From JAVJSF01 sp040219555 (GTDB lineage Bacteria; Actinomycetota; Thermoleophilia; Miltoncostaeales; Miltoncostaeaceae): a stretch of 64,000 nucleotides of DNA. A model generated the notes under the pieces. That model was not told the DNA's origin. It saw only the letters and a program-made list of their open reading frames with translations, and ran no database searches. Position 1 is the first letter of the stretch. Every line of letters begins with the position of its first letter. Below are positions 30,502-39,223 of this stretch, in pieces. The translations under genes were made by a program, and so were the position numbers. Location of the stretch: contig JAVJSF010000014.1 in the NCBI GenBank assembly GCA_040219555.1, positions 1 to 64,000 of the forward strand, written 5' to 3'.

Positions 30502-32933
30502 GGCTGCCCCTGTCGTGGCTGGCCGAGCACGTCGATCCCGGCCTCGGGGTGGACGACCTCGCCGACCTGCTCACCGCCTCGGGGACCCTGGTGGAGGCCG
30601 TGCACCGCATCGGGCCCGAGGACTCGCCGGCCAACCGCACGGCCCTGCGGGTGGGCAAGGTCCTCTCGGCCGACAAGCACCCCGACGCCGACCGCCTGCG
30701 CGTGTGCATGGTCGATACCGGTGACGACGAGCCGCGCCAGATCGTCTGCGGCGCGCCCAACGTGGCCGCCGGCCAGACGGTCCCCGTGGCCCTGCCGGGC
30801 GCGCTGCTGCCCGGCGCCGACAAGCCGCTCAAGGCCGCCAAGCTGCGCGGGGTGGCCAGCCAGGGGATGATCTGCTCGGCGGCCGAGTTGCAGCTGGCCG
30901 CCGACGCCGCCGGCATCCTTGTGCTGGACGACGCGCTGCCGGCCGGGGCCTCGGTGATCGAGGCGCTCGACGTGTCGGAGACCGTCCTCGAGCTGGAGAT
31001 CACCTCCAACCGGCCCGACTGCCTGGGCGTGTGGGGGCTGGCGCGCGAGGTGCACGCCGCCTCGGGCGCACCGCTGGTACCCCTGGACGAGGCGGACCCG
31101 CCGGCCGAGGGCCCGGGCCGGGTGGAGGACCACGTGGCGCTGGAGGTGGCGGATCCGGACCTGTGCCCGCGCTACATGGCACGCGTCTTCACCGATGTCA
31201 CCGTCGGCCCCTCGCCGCCCTGGCTGCGCCGCCGGCTCGAGGCCGCGGGGATGCGCTCGATCTCCAACGTGGTCGACATCACCAATTACGTGATGCTGCT
31301 GGCCGGGCAGCCCCTGCACGCCTTCGACCTCGACCGGCTGGCGGGACCGCGCATCGTCGTGCGGCGTGCCGGGGAGGGCGAGACGATCACCACCCTCGAC
31401 GGGAACGAGCGCGTCCTCGACCCCTCGATGCTGGCGATCTGCGACGCCGAGCGGCCCGCGGTCATCGCCGGCGTGTTCGGGGCGGAGTTCGCCGAGGTGG
31501 GCGAGGGGACCACCAGGGTGCTGCTGGAGGCCGCCAGCTTCGATGGGCCGGGGATCCTGCAGACCTCGCTGGACCTCGGGTTGCGCACCGAGTCGAGCGC
31601 ACGCTTCGAGAAGGGCCTCCCGCGCCGGCTGCCCCCGCGGGCGATGGCGATCGCCTCCCGCCTGCTGGTGGAGTTGTGCGGGGCCAGGATGGTGCCCGGC
31701 ACCCTCGACGCTCACGTGCCCGAGGAGCCCTCCGTGCCGATCGCCTTCCGGCCTGCGCAGGTGGGCCGGGTGCTGGGCGTCGAGGTGCCGGCCCACGAGG
31801 CCGGGGCCATCCTGGGCCGCCTGGACTGCGTGGTCGCCGACGCCGGCGACGGGGTGCTGCACGTCAGCCCGCCGTTCGAGCGCGCCGCCGACCTCACCCG
31901 TGCGATCGACCTGGTCGAGGAAGTGGGGCGCATCCATGGCCTCGGCCGCATTCCGGCCGAGTTGCCGCGGCTGGTGGGCCACGGTGCCCTCACCCCGGCG
32001 CAGGCGCTCGAGCGCCGCCTGTCGCGACTGCTGGCGGACATCGGCCTCTCGGAGGCGGTCACCCATCACCAGGTGCCCGAGTCGGACGCGGACGCCCTGG
32101 GGCTGGCGCCCGACGACCCGCGTCGCGACGTGGTGCGGATGGCGTATCCCATGAGCGCCGAGATGGCCGTGATGCGCCGCTCGATGCTGCCCGGGCTGCT
32201 GCGCGCCGTGGCGCGCAACCAATCCCACCAGCGCGCCGACGGCGGCCTGTTCGAGATCGGGCGTACGTACGCCCCGGACGCCGACGGCACCGCCGACGAG
32301 CGCTCCTGGGTGGCCACCGTCCAGTTCGGGCGCGTGGGCACCGACGGCTGGCGATCGGAGAGCCGGCCGGCCGACGTCTTCACCGCCACGGGCCTGGCCC
32401 AGGCGCTCGCCCGCGCCGCCGGCGTGGGGCTGGAGACCCGGCCGAACGCCGCGCCCTACTTCCACCCGGTGCGCCAGGCCCGCCTGGTGGCCGCCCACGA
32501 CCCCGAGGCGACGGTGGCCTGGGCCGCCGAGGTGCACCCGCGGGTGCTGCGGGCCTTCGACGTGGAGGGGCCGGTGGCGGCCGTGGTGCTGGACCTCGAC
32601 GCGCTGGTGCGCCTGTCGCGGGCTGAGCCGGCGCGGTTCGTCGACCTGCTCTCGGTGCCGGTCTCCACGCGCGACCTGGCGGTGGTGGTGGACGAGGGGG
32701 TCGCCGCCGGCGATCTGGTGGCCGCGGCCCGCGCGGCCGGCGCACCGCTGGTGCGCGAGGTCTCGGTGTTCGACCGCTACGCCGGCGAGCAGGTGGGGGA
32801 GGGCCGCGTCAGCCTGGCCCTGCGCATGACGCTGGCCGATCCCGGGCGTACCCTCACCGACGAGGAGATCGAGGGGGCCGTGGGCGCGGTGCGCGCGGCC
32901 CTGGAGGAGCGCGGGGCGAGGTTGCGGACATGA
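30498..32933 (+). CDS. pheT: Phenylalanyl-tRNA synthetase beta subunit
   Basis: 811 residues with all expected modules: N-terminal MRLPLSWLAEHV, an EMAP-II-like tRNA-binding domain (about 40-150, VCGAPNVAAGQTVPVALPGA), the B3/B4 editing domain, B5, a catalytic-like core (ARNQSHQRADGGLFEIG) and a C-terminal ferredoxin-fold anticodon-binding domain (LLSVPVSTRDLAVVVDEG). Hydrolyses mischarged Tyr-tRNA-Phe and recognises the tRNA. Its stop overlaps the argC ATG, so aminoacylation and arginine genes share one transcript. Confidence 0.97.
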   Translation: MRLPLSWLAEHVDPGLGVDDLADLLTASGTLVEAVHRIGPEDSPANRTALRVGKVLSADKHPDADRLRVCMVDTGDDEPRQIVCGAPNVAAGQTVPVALPGALLPGADKPLKAAKLRGVASQGMICSAAELQLAADAAGILVLDDALPAGASVIEALDVSETVLELEITSNRPDCLGVWGLAREVHAASGAPLVPLDEADPPAEGPGRVEDHVALEVADPDLCPRYMARVFTDVTVGPSPPWLRRRLEAAGMRSISNVVDITNYVMLLAGQPLHAFDLDRLAGPRIVVRRAGEGETITTLDGNERVLDPSMLAICDAERPAVIAGVFGAEFAEVGEGTTRVLLEAASFDGPGILQTSLDLGLRTESSARFEKGLPRRLPPRAMAIASRLLVELCGARMVPGTLDAHVPEEPSVPIAFRPAQVGRVLGVEVPAHEAGAILGRLDCVVADAGDGVLHVSPPFERAADLTRAIDLVEEVGRIHGLGRIPAELPRLVGHGALTPAQALERRLSRLLADIGLSEAVTHHQVPESDADALGLAPDDPRRDVVRMAYPMSAEMAVMRRSMLPGLLRAVARNQSHQRADGGLFEIGRTYAPDADGTADERSWVATVQFGRVGTDGWRSESRPADVFTATGLAQALARAAGVGLETRPNAAPYFHPVRQARLVAAHDPEATVAWAAEVHPRVLRAFDVEGPVAAVVLDLDALVRLSRAEPARFVDLLSVPVSTRDLAVVVDEGVAAGDLVAAARAAGAPLVREVSVFDRYAGEQVGEGRVSLALRMTLADPGRTLTDEEIEGAVGAVRAALEERGARLRT

Positions 32934-33913
32934 GTGCCACGGTGCATGTCTTCGGCGCGGCGGGCTACGCCGGCGCGCAACTGGCCGCCCTGATCGACCG
33001 CCACCCCTTCTTCCTGCTCGGCAGCATCACCGCCCGGAGCGACGCCGGCCGGCGTCTGGTGGAGGTCGCGCCCGAGCACCGGGTGGAGGCACGCCTCAGC
33101 GAGCCCGACCCGCTGGCCGTCGGGCCCGGAGAGTTCGCCGCGGTCTGTTACCCGCACGCCGCGGCCTCGGAACTGGTGGCCCAGCTGGTCGACCGCGGCG
33201 CCCGCGTGGTGGACGTCTCGGCCGACCACCGCCTGACCGACGCCGAGCTCTACCCCGAGGTCTACGGCTTCACGCACCCGCGTCCGGACCTCCTGGCCGA
33301 GGCCGTCTACGGGCTCCCCGAGCGCCACCGCGAGCGCATCCGCACCGCCCGGCTGGTGGCCAACCCGGGCTGCTTCCCCGAGTCGGCCATCCTCGCCCTG
33401 CTGCCCCTGCGCGGGCGCCTGGCGGACGTGGTGGTGGACTCCAAGACCGGCGTGAGCGGCGCGGGCCGCACGCCCAGCGACACCGTCCACTTCTCGAACG
33501 CGGCCGACAACGTGAGCGCGTACAAGGTCTACGCCCACCGCCACCGGCCCGAGATCGAGCAGGAGATCGGCGTGGAGATCACCTTCACGCCTCATCTGGT
33601 GCCGGTGGATCGCGGCCTGCTGTCCACCTGTTATGCGCGCCTGCCCGGCGGCGTGCCCCACCCGGACGACCTGCGCGAGTTGTACCGCCACCACTATGCC
33701 GACCACCCGTTCGTGGAGGTGGTGGAGCAGCCCCCCGGGATGCGGGCCGTCCAGCGCACCAACTACGCCCAGGTGTGCCCGGTGGCCGACCCGCGCGGCG
33801 GGCGCGTCACCGTGTTCGGCGTCATCGACAACCTGGGCAAGGGCGCCGCGGGCCAGGCCCTGCAGAACCTGAACCTGATGGCCGGCCGGCCCGAGACCGA
33901 GGGCCTCCTCTGA
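32930..33913 (+). CDS. argC: N-acetyl-gamma-glutamyl-phosphate reductase
   Basis: 327 residues. NADPH-binding VFGAAGYAGAQLAALI, catalytic Cys in LVANPGCFPESAIL, and GVSGAGR followed by the substrate-binding region SAYKVYAHRHRPEIEQE. Catalyses the third step of arginine synthesis from glutamate. The ATG overlaps the pheT stop (ATGA); its own TGA overlaps the putative CTG start of argJ. No argR operator is apparent because the gene has no promoter of its own. Confidence 0.96.
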   Translation: MSATVHVFGAAGYAGAQLAALIDRHPFFLLGSITARSDAGRRLVEVAPEHRVEARLSEPDPLAVGPGEFAAVCYPHAAASELVAQLVDRGARVVDVSADHRLTDAELYPEVYGFTHPRPDLLAEAVYGLPERHRERIRTARLVANPGCFPESAILALLPLRGRLADVVVDSKTGVSGAGRTPSDTVHFSNAADNVSAYKVYAHRHRPEIEQEIGVEITFTPHLVPVDRGLLSTCYARLPGGVPHPDDLRELYRHHYADHPFVEVVEQPPGMRAVQRTNYAQVCPVADPRGGRVTVFGVIDNLGKGAAGQALQNLNLMAGRPETEGLL

Positions 33914-35136
33914 CCGAGACGTCCTGGGAGCCGGTCGAGCGGGTCGACTGGCTGCGCGCCCCCGAGCGGCTCCTGCGGATCGAGGGCGGAGTGGCCGCGC
34001 CCGAGGGCTTCGTCGCGGCCGGGGTGGCCTGCGGCCTGAAGCCCTCCGCGGCGCTCGACATCGGTGTCGTGGCGAGCACCCGGCCGAGCACCTCGGGCAT
34101 GGTCGACACCACCAGCGCCCTGCCGGCGGCCCCCGTCGTGCGCAACCGCGGGCTGGATCGCGGGGCCATCCGCGCCGCCGTGGTCAACGCCGGCAAGGCC
34201 AACGCCGCCACCGGCATGGTCGGCATGGAGCACGCCCAGGCGATGGGCCGCCGGGCGGCGGCGCTGCTCGGCGTCCCCGAGGACCGGGTGGTGGTCAACA
34301 GCACCGGCACCATCGGTGAGTACCTGGACATGGACCTGGTGGGGCCGGGCATCGACGCGGCCGTCGCGGCGCTGTCGGACGCCGGCGACGCCGAGTTCGG
34401 CCGGGCCATCTGCACCACCGACCGGGCCCCCAAGGGTGGTGCGTTCCGCCTGGAGACGGCGGCCGGGCCGGTCACCATCGGCGCCGCGGCCAAGGGGGCC
34501 GGGATGATCTCGCCTCACATGGCCACGATGCTGGCCTACCTGACCACCGACGCCGCCCTGGCCGCCGAGGACCTGCAGCGCATCGCGGGCAGCGCCGCGC
34601 GCGCCGGCTTCAACCGCATCAGCATCGACGGCCAGATGAGCCCGTCGGACACGCTGCTGGTGATGGCCAACGGCCAGGGCGCGCCACTGACCGGGGCCGA
34701 CCGGGATGCGGTGGCGGGCGCGGTCGAGGCCATCTGCCGCTGGCTGGCGATCCAGATGGTCAAGGACGGCGAGGGCGCCGACCACGCCGTGCGCCTGCTG
34801 GTCGGCGGCGCCGCCGACGACGCCGAGGCCGCCCGCGTCGCGCGGGCGGTGGGCAACTCCCCGCTGGTGAAGTCGGCCATCTTCGGCCGCGACCCCAACT
34901 GGGGGCGCGTGTCGCAGGCCGTGGGCCAGGCGCTGGCCGGCGCGCCGGGGACGGTGCACGAGCCGGCGGTGGCCGTGGACGGCGTCCCGTTCGGCACCGA
35001 GGGCGTGCACGAGGTGCTGGAGCGCGCCGAGTACGACCTCACGGTGGACCTGGGGCGCGGCACCGGCGCCGACGAGTTGTGGGTGTGCGACCTCACCCAC
35101 GCCTATGTGACCCTCAACGCCGAGTACCACACCTGA
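33910..35136 (+). CDS. argJ: Glutamate N-acetyltransferase / amino-acid acetyltransferase
   Basis: 408 residues from a CTG start. Hallmarks: GGVAAPEGFVAAGVACGLK near the N-terminus, AAKGAGMISPHMATMLAYLTTDA with the autocleavage/nucleophile Thr in MATML, and the terminus DLTHAYVTLNAEYHT. Recycles acetyl from N-acetylornithine to glutamate. Start: no ATG/GTG/TTG lies at the junction; CTG at 33910 overlaps the argC stop (CTGA), has GAGGG six bases upstream and preserves the GG that precedes the conserved VAAP block. The first standard start is GTG 33991, which would cut into that block. Hence CTG is preferred, with moderate confidence on the start only. Confidence 0.93.
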   Translation: MTETSWEPVERVDWLRAPERLLRIEGGVAAPEGFVAAGVACGLKPSAALDIGVVASTRPSTSGMVDTTSALPAAPVVRNRGLDRGAIRAAVVNAGKANAATGMVGMEHAQAMGRRAAALLGVPEDRVVVNSTGTIGEYLDMDLVGPGIDAAVAALSDAGDAEFGRAICTTDRAPKGGAFRLETAAGPVTIGAAAKGAGMISPHMATMLAYLTTDAALAAEDLQRIAGSAARAGFNRISIDGQMSPSDTLLVMANGQGAPLTGADRDAVAGAVEAICRWLAIQMVKDGEGADHAVRLLVGGAADDAEAARVARAVGNSPLVKSAIFGRDPNWGRVSQAVGQALAGAPGTVHEPAVAVDGVPFGTEGVHEVLERAEYDLTVDLGRGTGADELWVCDLTHAYVTLNAEYHT

Positions 35137-35170
35137 GCCCGGCGCCGGCCGGCGCGCTGCGGTCCGGGGG

Positions 35171-36124
35171 TCAGCCCCGCGGGCCCGCCAGCCCGTCGAC
35201 GATGGTCGTGACGTTGTGGCGGACCATCCCGACGTAGGTGCCCTCGGGGGTGCCCTCGTCGCCGGCCGCATCGGCGAACAGCGCCCCGCCCACGCGCGAG
35301 TCCTGGCCGCGATCGCGGGCCGCGGCCAGCACGGCCTCGATCGTCTGGCGCGGGACCGACGACTCGATGAACACCGCCGGCAGGCCGCGCTCGGCGATCG
35401 TCGCCGCGACGCGCTCGATGTCCGAGGTGGTGGCCTCGGTGGCCGTGGAGGTGCCCTGGATGGCCGCCACCTCGAAGCCGTACTCGCGCCCGAAGTAGCC
35501 GAAGGCGTCGTGGGAGGTCACCAGGACCCGCTGCGCCGGCGCAACGGTGGCCACCTGCTCGCGCACGAAGGCGTCCAGCTCGTCCAGCTCGGCCAGGTAC
35601 GCGTCGGCACGGGCACGGTAGTCGTCGGCGTGAGCCGGGTCGAGCTCGGCGAAGGCCTCGGCGGTGGTGGTGACCGCGCTCTTCCACAGCGGCACCGAGA
35701 ACCAGACGTGCGGGTCGAACTTGCCCTCGAACTCGGTGGGCCGGCGCAGCGCGTCCTCGGGGATGTCGCGCGTCACGGCGACGGTGGGCCGCGTCGACTC
35801 CAGCTCCGCGAGCAGGTCGCCCATGCGGCCCTCGAGCTCCAGGCCGCCATAGAGGACGATGTCCGCCTCGCGCAGGGCACTGACGTCGCCGGCGCTGGCC
35901 TTGTAGAGGTGGGGATCCACCCCCGGCCCCAGCAGCCCGGTCACCTCGACGCGCTCGCCGCCCACCACCTCGGCCAGGTCGCGGATGAAGTTGACGGTGG
36001 TGGTCACCTTGATGGGCCGCTCGGCGATGTCGCCGCCGCCGCCCGACTGGGAGCTCGCACAGCCGGCCAGGACGATGATCGACAGCGCCGCGAGGATCGC
36101 GGCGGCGAGGGTGCGCAGGTTGAT
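35171..36124 (-). CDS. Zn/Mn ABC transporter substrate-binding lipoprotein
   Basis: 317 residues, ZnuA/TroA/MntA family. Lipoprotein signal NLRTLAAAILAALSIIVLAGC with the acylated Cys, then the metal ligands: His in GVDPHLYKAS, His in KFDPHVWFS, His in VTSHDAFGYF and the late Asp/Glu. There is no long His-rich loop, which favours Mn or Zn of the TroA type. Last gene of the metal operon, starting 12 bp after the permease. No ATG/GTG/TTG fits: AAGGAG sits six bases before ATC AAC CTG, so ATC (or the CTG two codons on) appears to be the start. Confidence 0.93.
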   Translation of the reverse strand: MNLRTLAAAILAALSIIVLAGCASSQSGGGGDIAERPIKVTTTVNFIRDLAEVVGGERVEVTGLLGPGVDPHLYKASAGDVSALREADIVLYGGLELEGRMGDLLAELESTRPTVAVTRDIPEDALRRPTEFEGKFDPHVWFSVPLWKSAVTTTAEAFAELDPAHADDYRARADAYLAELDELDAFVREQVATVAPAQRVLVTSHDAFGYFGREYGFEVAAIQGTSTATEATTSDIERVAATIAERGLPAVFIESSVPRQTIEAVLAAARDRGQDSRVGGALFADAAGDEGTPEGTYVGMVRHNVTTIVDGLAGPRG

Positions 36125-36135
36125 GGGAGGCTCCT

Positions 36136-37044
36136 TCAGGAAGTGGGGGACGAGAACGCGGCCGCCAGGGCCGAGCGCCGGCGGCGGGCGCGCACGGCGC
36201 GGGCGATCAGGCCGTGCTGGGGCGAGCCCAGCAGGGCCACCAGGAAGATGGCGCCGGCCGCCAGGCCCATGGCGCCGGCGATCGAGGCGTCCAGCGCCAC
36301 CGCGGCGCGATGGCCGGCGATGGCGCTGACCCAGCCGATGGCCACGCTGACCGCGACCATGACCCACAGCCGGTCGGTCAGCAGATAGGCGGTCGCCGCC
36401 GGGACGATGAGCAGGGTCACCACGAGGATCGCCCCCACCGACTCGAAGGCCGTGACGGCGGTGATCGCCACCGCGACCAGCAGGATGCGGGCCACCCAGC
36501 GCGGCGGGATGCGCACCGTGCGGGCGAAGTCCGGGTCGAAGCTGGTGACCTTGAGCTCCTTCCAGAGCAGGGTCACCAGGGCGAGGTTCGCCACCACGAC
36601 GATCGCCATCGTCAGCACCGAGCGCGAGAGCAGCAGGCCGCCCACCTCGACGGTCCAGAAGGGGGCGAAGGCGATCTCGCCGTAGATCGTCGAGTCCAGA
36701 TCCAGGTGCAGGTCGTCGGCGTAGCGCTGGATGCCCAGCACGCCGAGCGCGAACAGGGCGGGGAAGACCAGACCGATGGCGGCGTCGCCGGCCACGAGCC
36801 CGGTGGAGCGCAGCGCCTCGATCAGCAGCACGCAGATGATGGCGAAGACCGCGGCGCCGATCACGGTCACCAGCGGGGCGCGGGTCTGGAAGATGAGGAA
36901 GGCCACGACGATCCCGGGCAGGACGGCGTGACTGACCGCGTCGCCCATCAGGGCCACGCGGCGCACGATCAGGAACGGGCCCAGCAGCGCGCACGCCGTG
37001 GCCACCAGCCCGGCCGTGAGAACGATGATCATGGTGTCGCTCAA
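36136..37044 (-). CDS. Zn/Mn ABC transporter permease (MntD/ZnuB type)
   Basis: 302 residues, eight or so membrane helices, ABC-3 family. GDAVSHAVLPGIVVAFL carries the family DAxSHAVLPG motif and GAILVVTLLIVPAATAYLL lies near the end. Forms the channel with the larger permease encoded just upstream. TTG start chosen: it overlaps the previous stop (TTGA) and has GGGAGG seven bases upstream, whereas the ATG four codons later is too far from it. Confidence 0.92.
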   Translation of the reverse strand: MSDTMIIVLTAGLVATACALLGPFLIVRRVALMGDAVSHAVLPGIVVAFLIFQTRAPLVTVIGAAVFAIICVLLIEALRSTGLVAGDAAIGLVFPALFALGVLGIQRYADDLHLDLDSTIYGEIAFAPFWTVEVGGLLLSRSVLTMAIVVVANLALVTLLWKELKVTSFDPDFARTVRIPPRWVARILLVAVAITAVTAFESVGAILVVTLLIVPAATAYLLTDRLWVMVAVSVAIGWVSAIAGHRAAVALDASIAGAMGLAAGAIFLVALLGSPQHGLIARAVRARRRRSALAAAFSSPTS

Positions 37045-38285
37045 ACCCGACCTCCCGCGGCCAGGCGCTGCAGGCGCCCGAAGGCCTCGTCGCCCAAGCT
37101 GCCGCGCAGGTCGCGCGGGTCGGGCTCCCGGGCGTCGGTGATGCCCAACGAGGCCCCGTGCTCCAGCCACGCGCTCCACATGGCGCGCGCCTCGATGGCG
37201 GCGTGGGCCGCGGCGGCCCCCTGTGCGGAGAGGCGCAGACGCTCGCCGTCGCGCTCGATCAGGCCCGAGCGGTCGAGCCCGGCCAGCGCCCGGCGCATGG
37301 GACGTACGGGCCGGGCGCAGGCCAGGCACAGCTCAGACTCGGTGGGCGGCGGCCCGGCGTGGAGCATCGTCTCGAGGTCGATCAGCAGGGCCGCGGCCTC
37401 CTGGCGCCGGCGCTCGGCGCGCCGCGCCCCGGCGCGCCACAGCACGCCGCGCCGCGGCGCCAGCAGTACCGCCACCAGCACCGCGGCGGTGCCGGTGAGC
37501 ACGATCACCGGCCCGGTGGGCACCTGGGCGGAGGCCGCCAGCAGGGCGCCGGTCACGCCCACCGCGGCGCCGACGGCGCCGGCCAGCACCAGCATCGGCG
37601 CCAGGCGGTCCGTGAACTGGCGCGCCACCACCGCCGGGATGATCAGCATCGCCACCATCAGGATGGCGCCCACGGCCCGCAGGCCGATCATGATCGCTAC
37701 CACCAGCAGCGCCGTGGTGGCCAGCTCGACCAGGCGCAGCGGGAGCCCCGCCGTGGCGGCGAACTCCCGGTCGAAGGTGGCGGTGCGCAGCGGGCGCAGC
37801 CCCACCACGACCGCCAGCACGGCCACGCCCGCAAGGGCGGCCATCACGTTCACATCGCGCTCCAGCAGCCCCGCGGCCTGGCCGAACAGGTACCGCTCCA
37901 GGCCGGCCTGCTGGGCGTTGCCCTGCGCGGCGATGTAGGTCAGCAGCACCACGCCGAGCGAGAAGAACACCGACAGCACCACGCCGATGGCCGCGTCCGG
38001 CCGGATGCGGGAGGTGCGCTCGATCCCCACGATGGCCACCGCCCCGATCAGTCCGGCGATGCCGGCGCCCACCAGCAGCGACGCGGGGTCCTTGGCGCCC
38101 GTGATCAGGAAGGCCAGCGCCACCCCGGGAAGCGCCGAGTGGGCCAGGGCGTCGCCCACCAGGCTGCGGCGGGCCAGCACGGCGAAGGTGCCGAGCACCC
38201 CGGCCGCGATCCCCAGGACCAGCGCCCCCAGCGCCACCACGCTGTCCGTGTAGCTCAGCGGGAGCAGGTCGATCAGGGGACCCAC
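37041..38285 (-). CDS. Zn/Mn ABC transporter permease with C-terminal cytosolic domain (MntC/TroC type)
   Basis: 414 residues. The first ~285 form an ABC-3 permease (GDALAHSALPGVALAFL and GAILMVAMLIIPAVVARQF). The last ~130 are soluble and resemble a winged-helix DtxR-like module: ELCLACARPVRPMRRALAGLDRSGLIERDGERLRLSAQG. This two-part plan is known from MntC/TroC permeases of manganese systems, supporting Mn over Zn. Overlaps the ATPase gene by 13 bp and the next permease by four. The extension could sense metal or couple to the ATPase; its role is not established. Confidence 0.9.
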   Translation of the reverse strand: MGPLIDLLPLSYTDSVVALGALVLGIAAGVLGTFAVLARRSLVGDALAHSALPGVALAFLITGAKDPASLLVGAGIAGLIGAVAIVGIERTSRIRPDAAIGVVLSVFFSLGVVLLTYIAAQGNAQQAGLERYLFGQAAGLLERDVNVMAALAGVAVLAVVVGLRPLRTATFDREFAATAGLPLRLVELATTALLVVAIMIGLRAVGAILMVAMLIIPAVVARQFTDRLAPMLVLAGAVGAAVGVTGALLAASAQVPTGPVIVLTGTAAVLVAVLLAPRRGVLWRAGARRAERRRQEAAALLIDLETMLHAGPPPTESELCLACARPVRPMRRALAGLDRSGLIERDGERLRLSAQGAAAAHAAIEARAMWSAWLEHGASLGITDAREPDPRDLRGSLGDEAFGRLQRLAAGGRV

Positions 38286-39046
38286 ACGCCCCCCGCGTCG
38301 GCGCCCACGGCGGCCAGTCCGGTCTCCGCGCCGGCGTAGGCCCGGCGCAGGTTGTCGTCGCTCATGACCTCATCGGCGGGGCCGCAGGCGATGGCGCGCA
38401 CGTTCAGCAGCAGCACCCAGTCGAACACCGAGCGCACGGTCTGCAGGTCGTGGTGGACGATCACCACCGAGCGCCCCTCGCGGTCGCGCAGCTGGCACAG
38501 GAGGTCCAGCAGGGCGGCCTCGGTGCGCGCGTCCACGCCCGCGAACGGCTCGTCGAGCACCATCACGTCCGCCTGCTGGGCCAGGGCACGGGCCATGAAG
38601 ACCCGCTGGCGCTGCCCGCCCGACAGGCGTCCGATCTGGCGACCGGCGAACGAGGTCATGCCCACCCGCTCGAGCGCGTCGGCCACGATGTCGCGGTCCT
38701 CGCGGCGCAGGCGGCGGAACCAGCCCACATCCGGGTAGCGCCCCATCTCCACCACCTCGCGCACCGTGATGGGGAAGTCCCAGTCGACGGCCTCGCGCTG
38801 GGGAACGTAGGCCACTCGCCGCATCGCCTCGCGGGCCGGGTGGCCCAGGATGGTCACCTGGCCGGCGTCGGCGCGCACCAGGCCCATCGCGGCGCGCAAC
38901 AGCGTCGACTTGCCCGAGCCGTTCGGTCCGACGATGGCCGACATGGTGCCGGCGGGGAAGTGGGCGTCGACGTCCCACAGGACCGGCTGGGCCCCGTAGG
39001 AGACCGTGAGGCGGCGCAGTTCGAGGGCGGCGGAGCCCTGTGTCAC
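38273..39046 (-). CDS. Zn/Mn ABC transporter ATP-binding protein
   Basis: 257 residues. Walker A GPNGSGKS, Q-loop VPQREAVDWDFPITV (characteristic of the MntB/TroB group), signature LSGGQRQRVFMARAL, Walker B VMVLDEPFAGVD and the switch His in VIVHHDL. First gene of the four-gene metal operon. GTG start with GGAAGGA six bases upstream. The promoter contains a DtxR-like palindrome, so repression by metal-loaded MntR/DtxR is expected. Confidence 0.94.
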   Translation of the reverse strand: MTQGSAALELRRLTVSYGAQPVLWDVDAHFPAGTMSAIVGPNGSGKSTLLRAAMGLVRADAGQVTILGHPAREAMRRVAYVPQREAVDWDFPITVREVVEMGRYPDVGWFRRLRREDRDIVADALERVGMTSFAGRQIGRLSGGQRQRVFMARALAQQADVMVLDEPFAGVDARTEAALLDLLCQLRDREGRSVVIVHHDLQTVRSVFDWVLLLNVRAIACGPADEVMSDDNLRRAYAGAETGLAAVGADAGGVWVP

Positions 39047-39083
39047 AGCGGTCCTTCCGGCGGTTGGACAGTACCGGCTGCGA

Positions 39084-39113
39084 AGGGTAGTTAGCCGCGG
39101 CTAGCAATGTCAA
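39084..39113 (-). promoter_or_regulatory. Promoter and DtxR/MntR-type operator of the metal ABC operon
   Basis: On the minus strand TTGACA (39113-39108), an 18-bp spacer and TACCCT (39089-39084) form a good promoter. Centred in the spacer is the perfect 12-bp palindrome TAGCCGCGGCTA (39092-39103), with flanking TT/A extending the symmetry towards a TTAGCC-GGCTAA pattern. DtxR, IdeR and SirR operators have the same TTAG...CTAA layout. A regulator of that family is encoded at 55583-56275. Binding here would block RNA polymerase when metal is sufficient. Confidence 0.65.
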
Positions 39114-39223
39114 GTAGTCACGACCCGATCAACGCGTCTCCCGGCAGCGGCCGGCCGTACCCGGGGGTCCCGTGCCGGCCGGACCCCGCGCGCGGGCGCG
39201 GGTGCCGAGGCGGATGTGGCACG

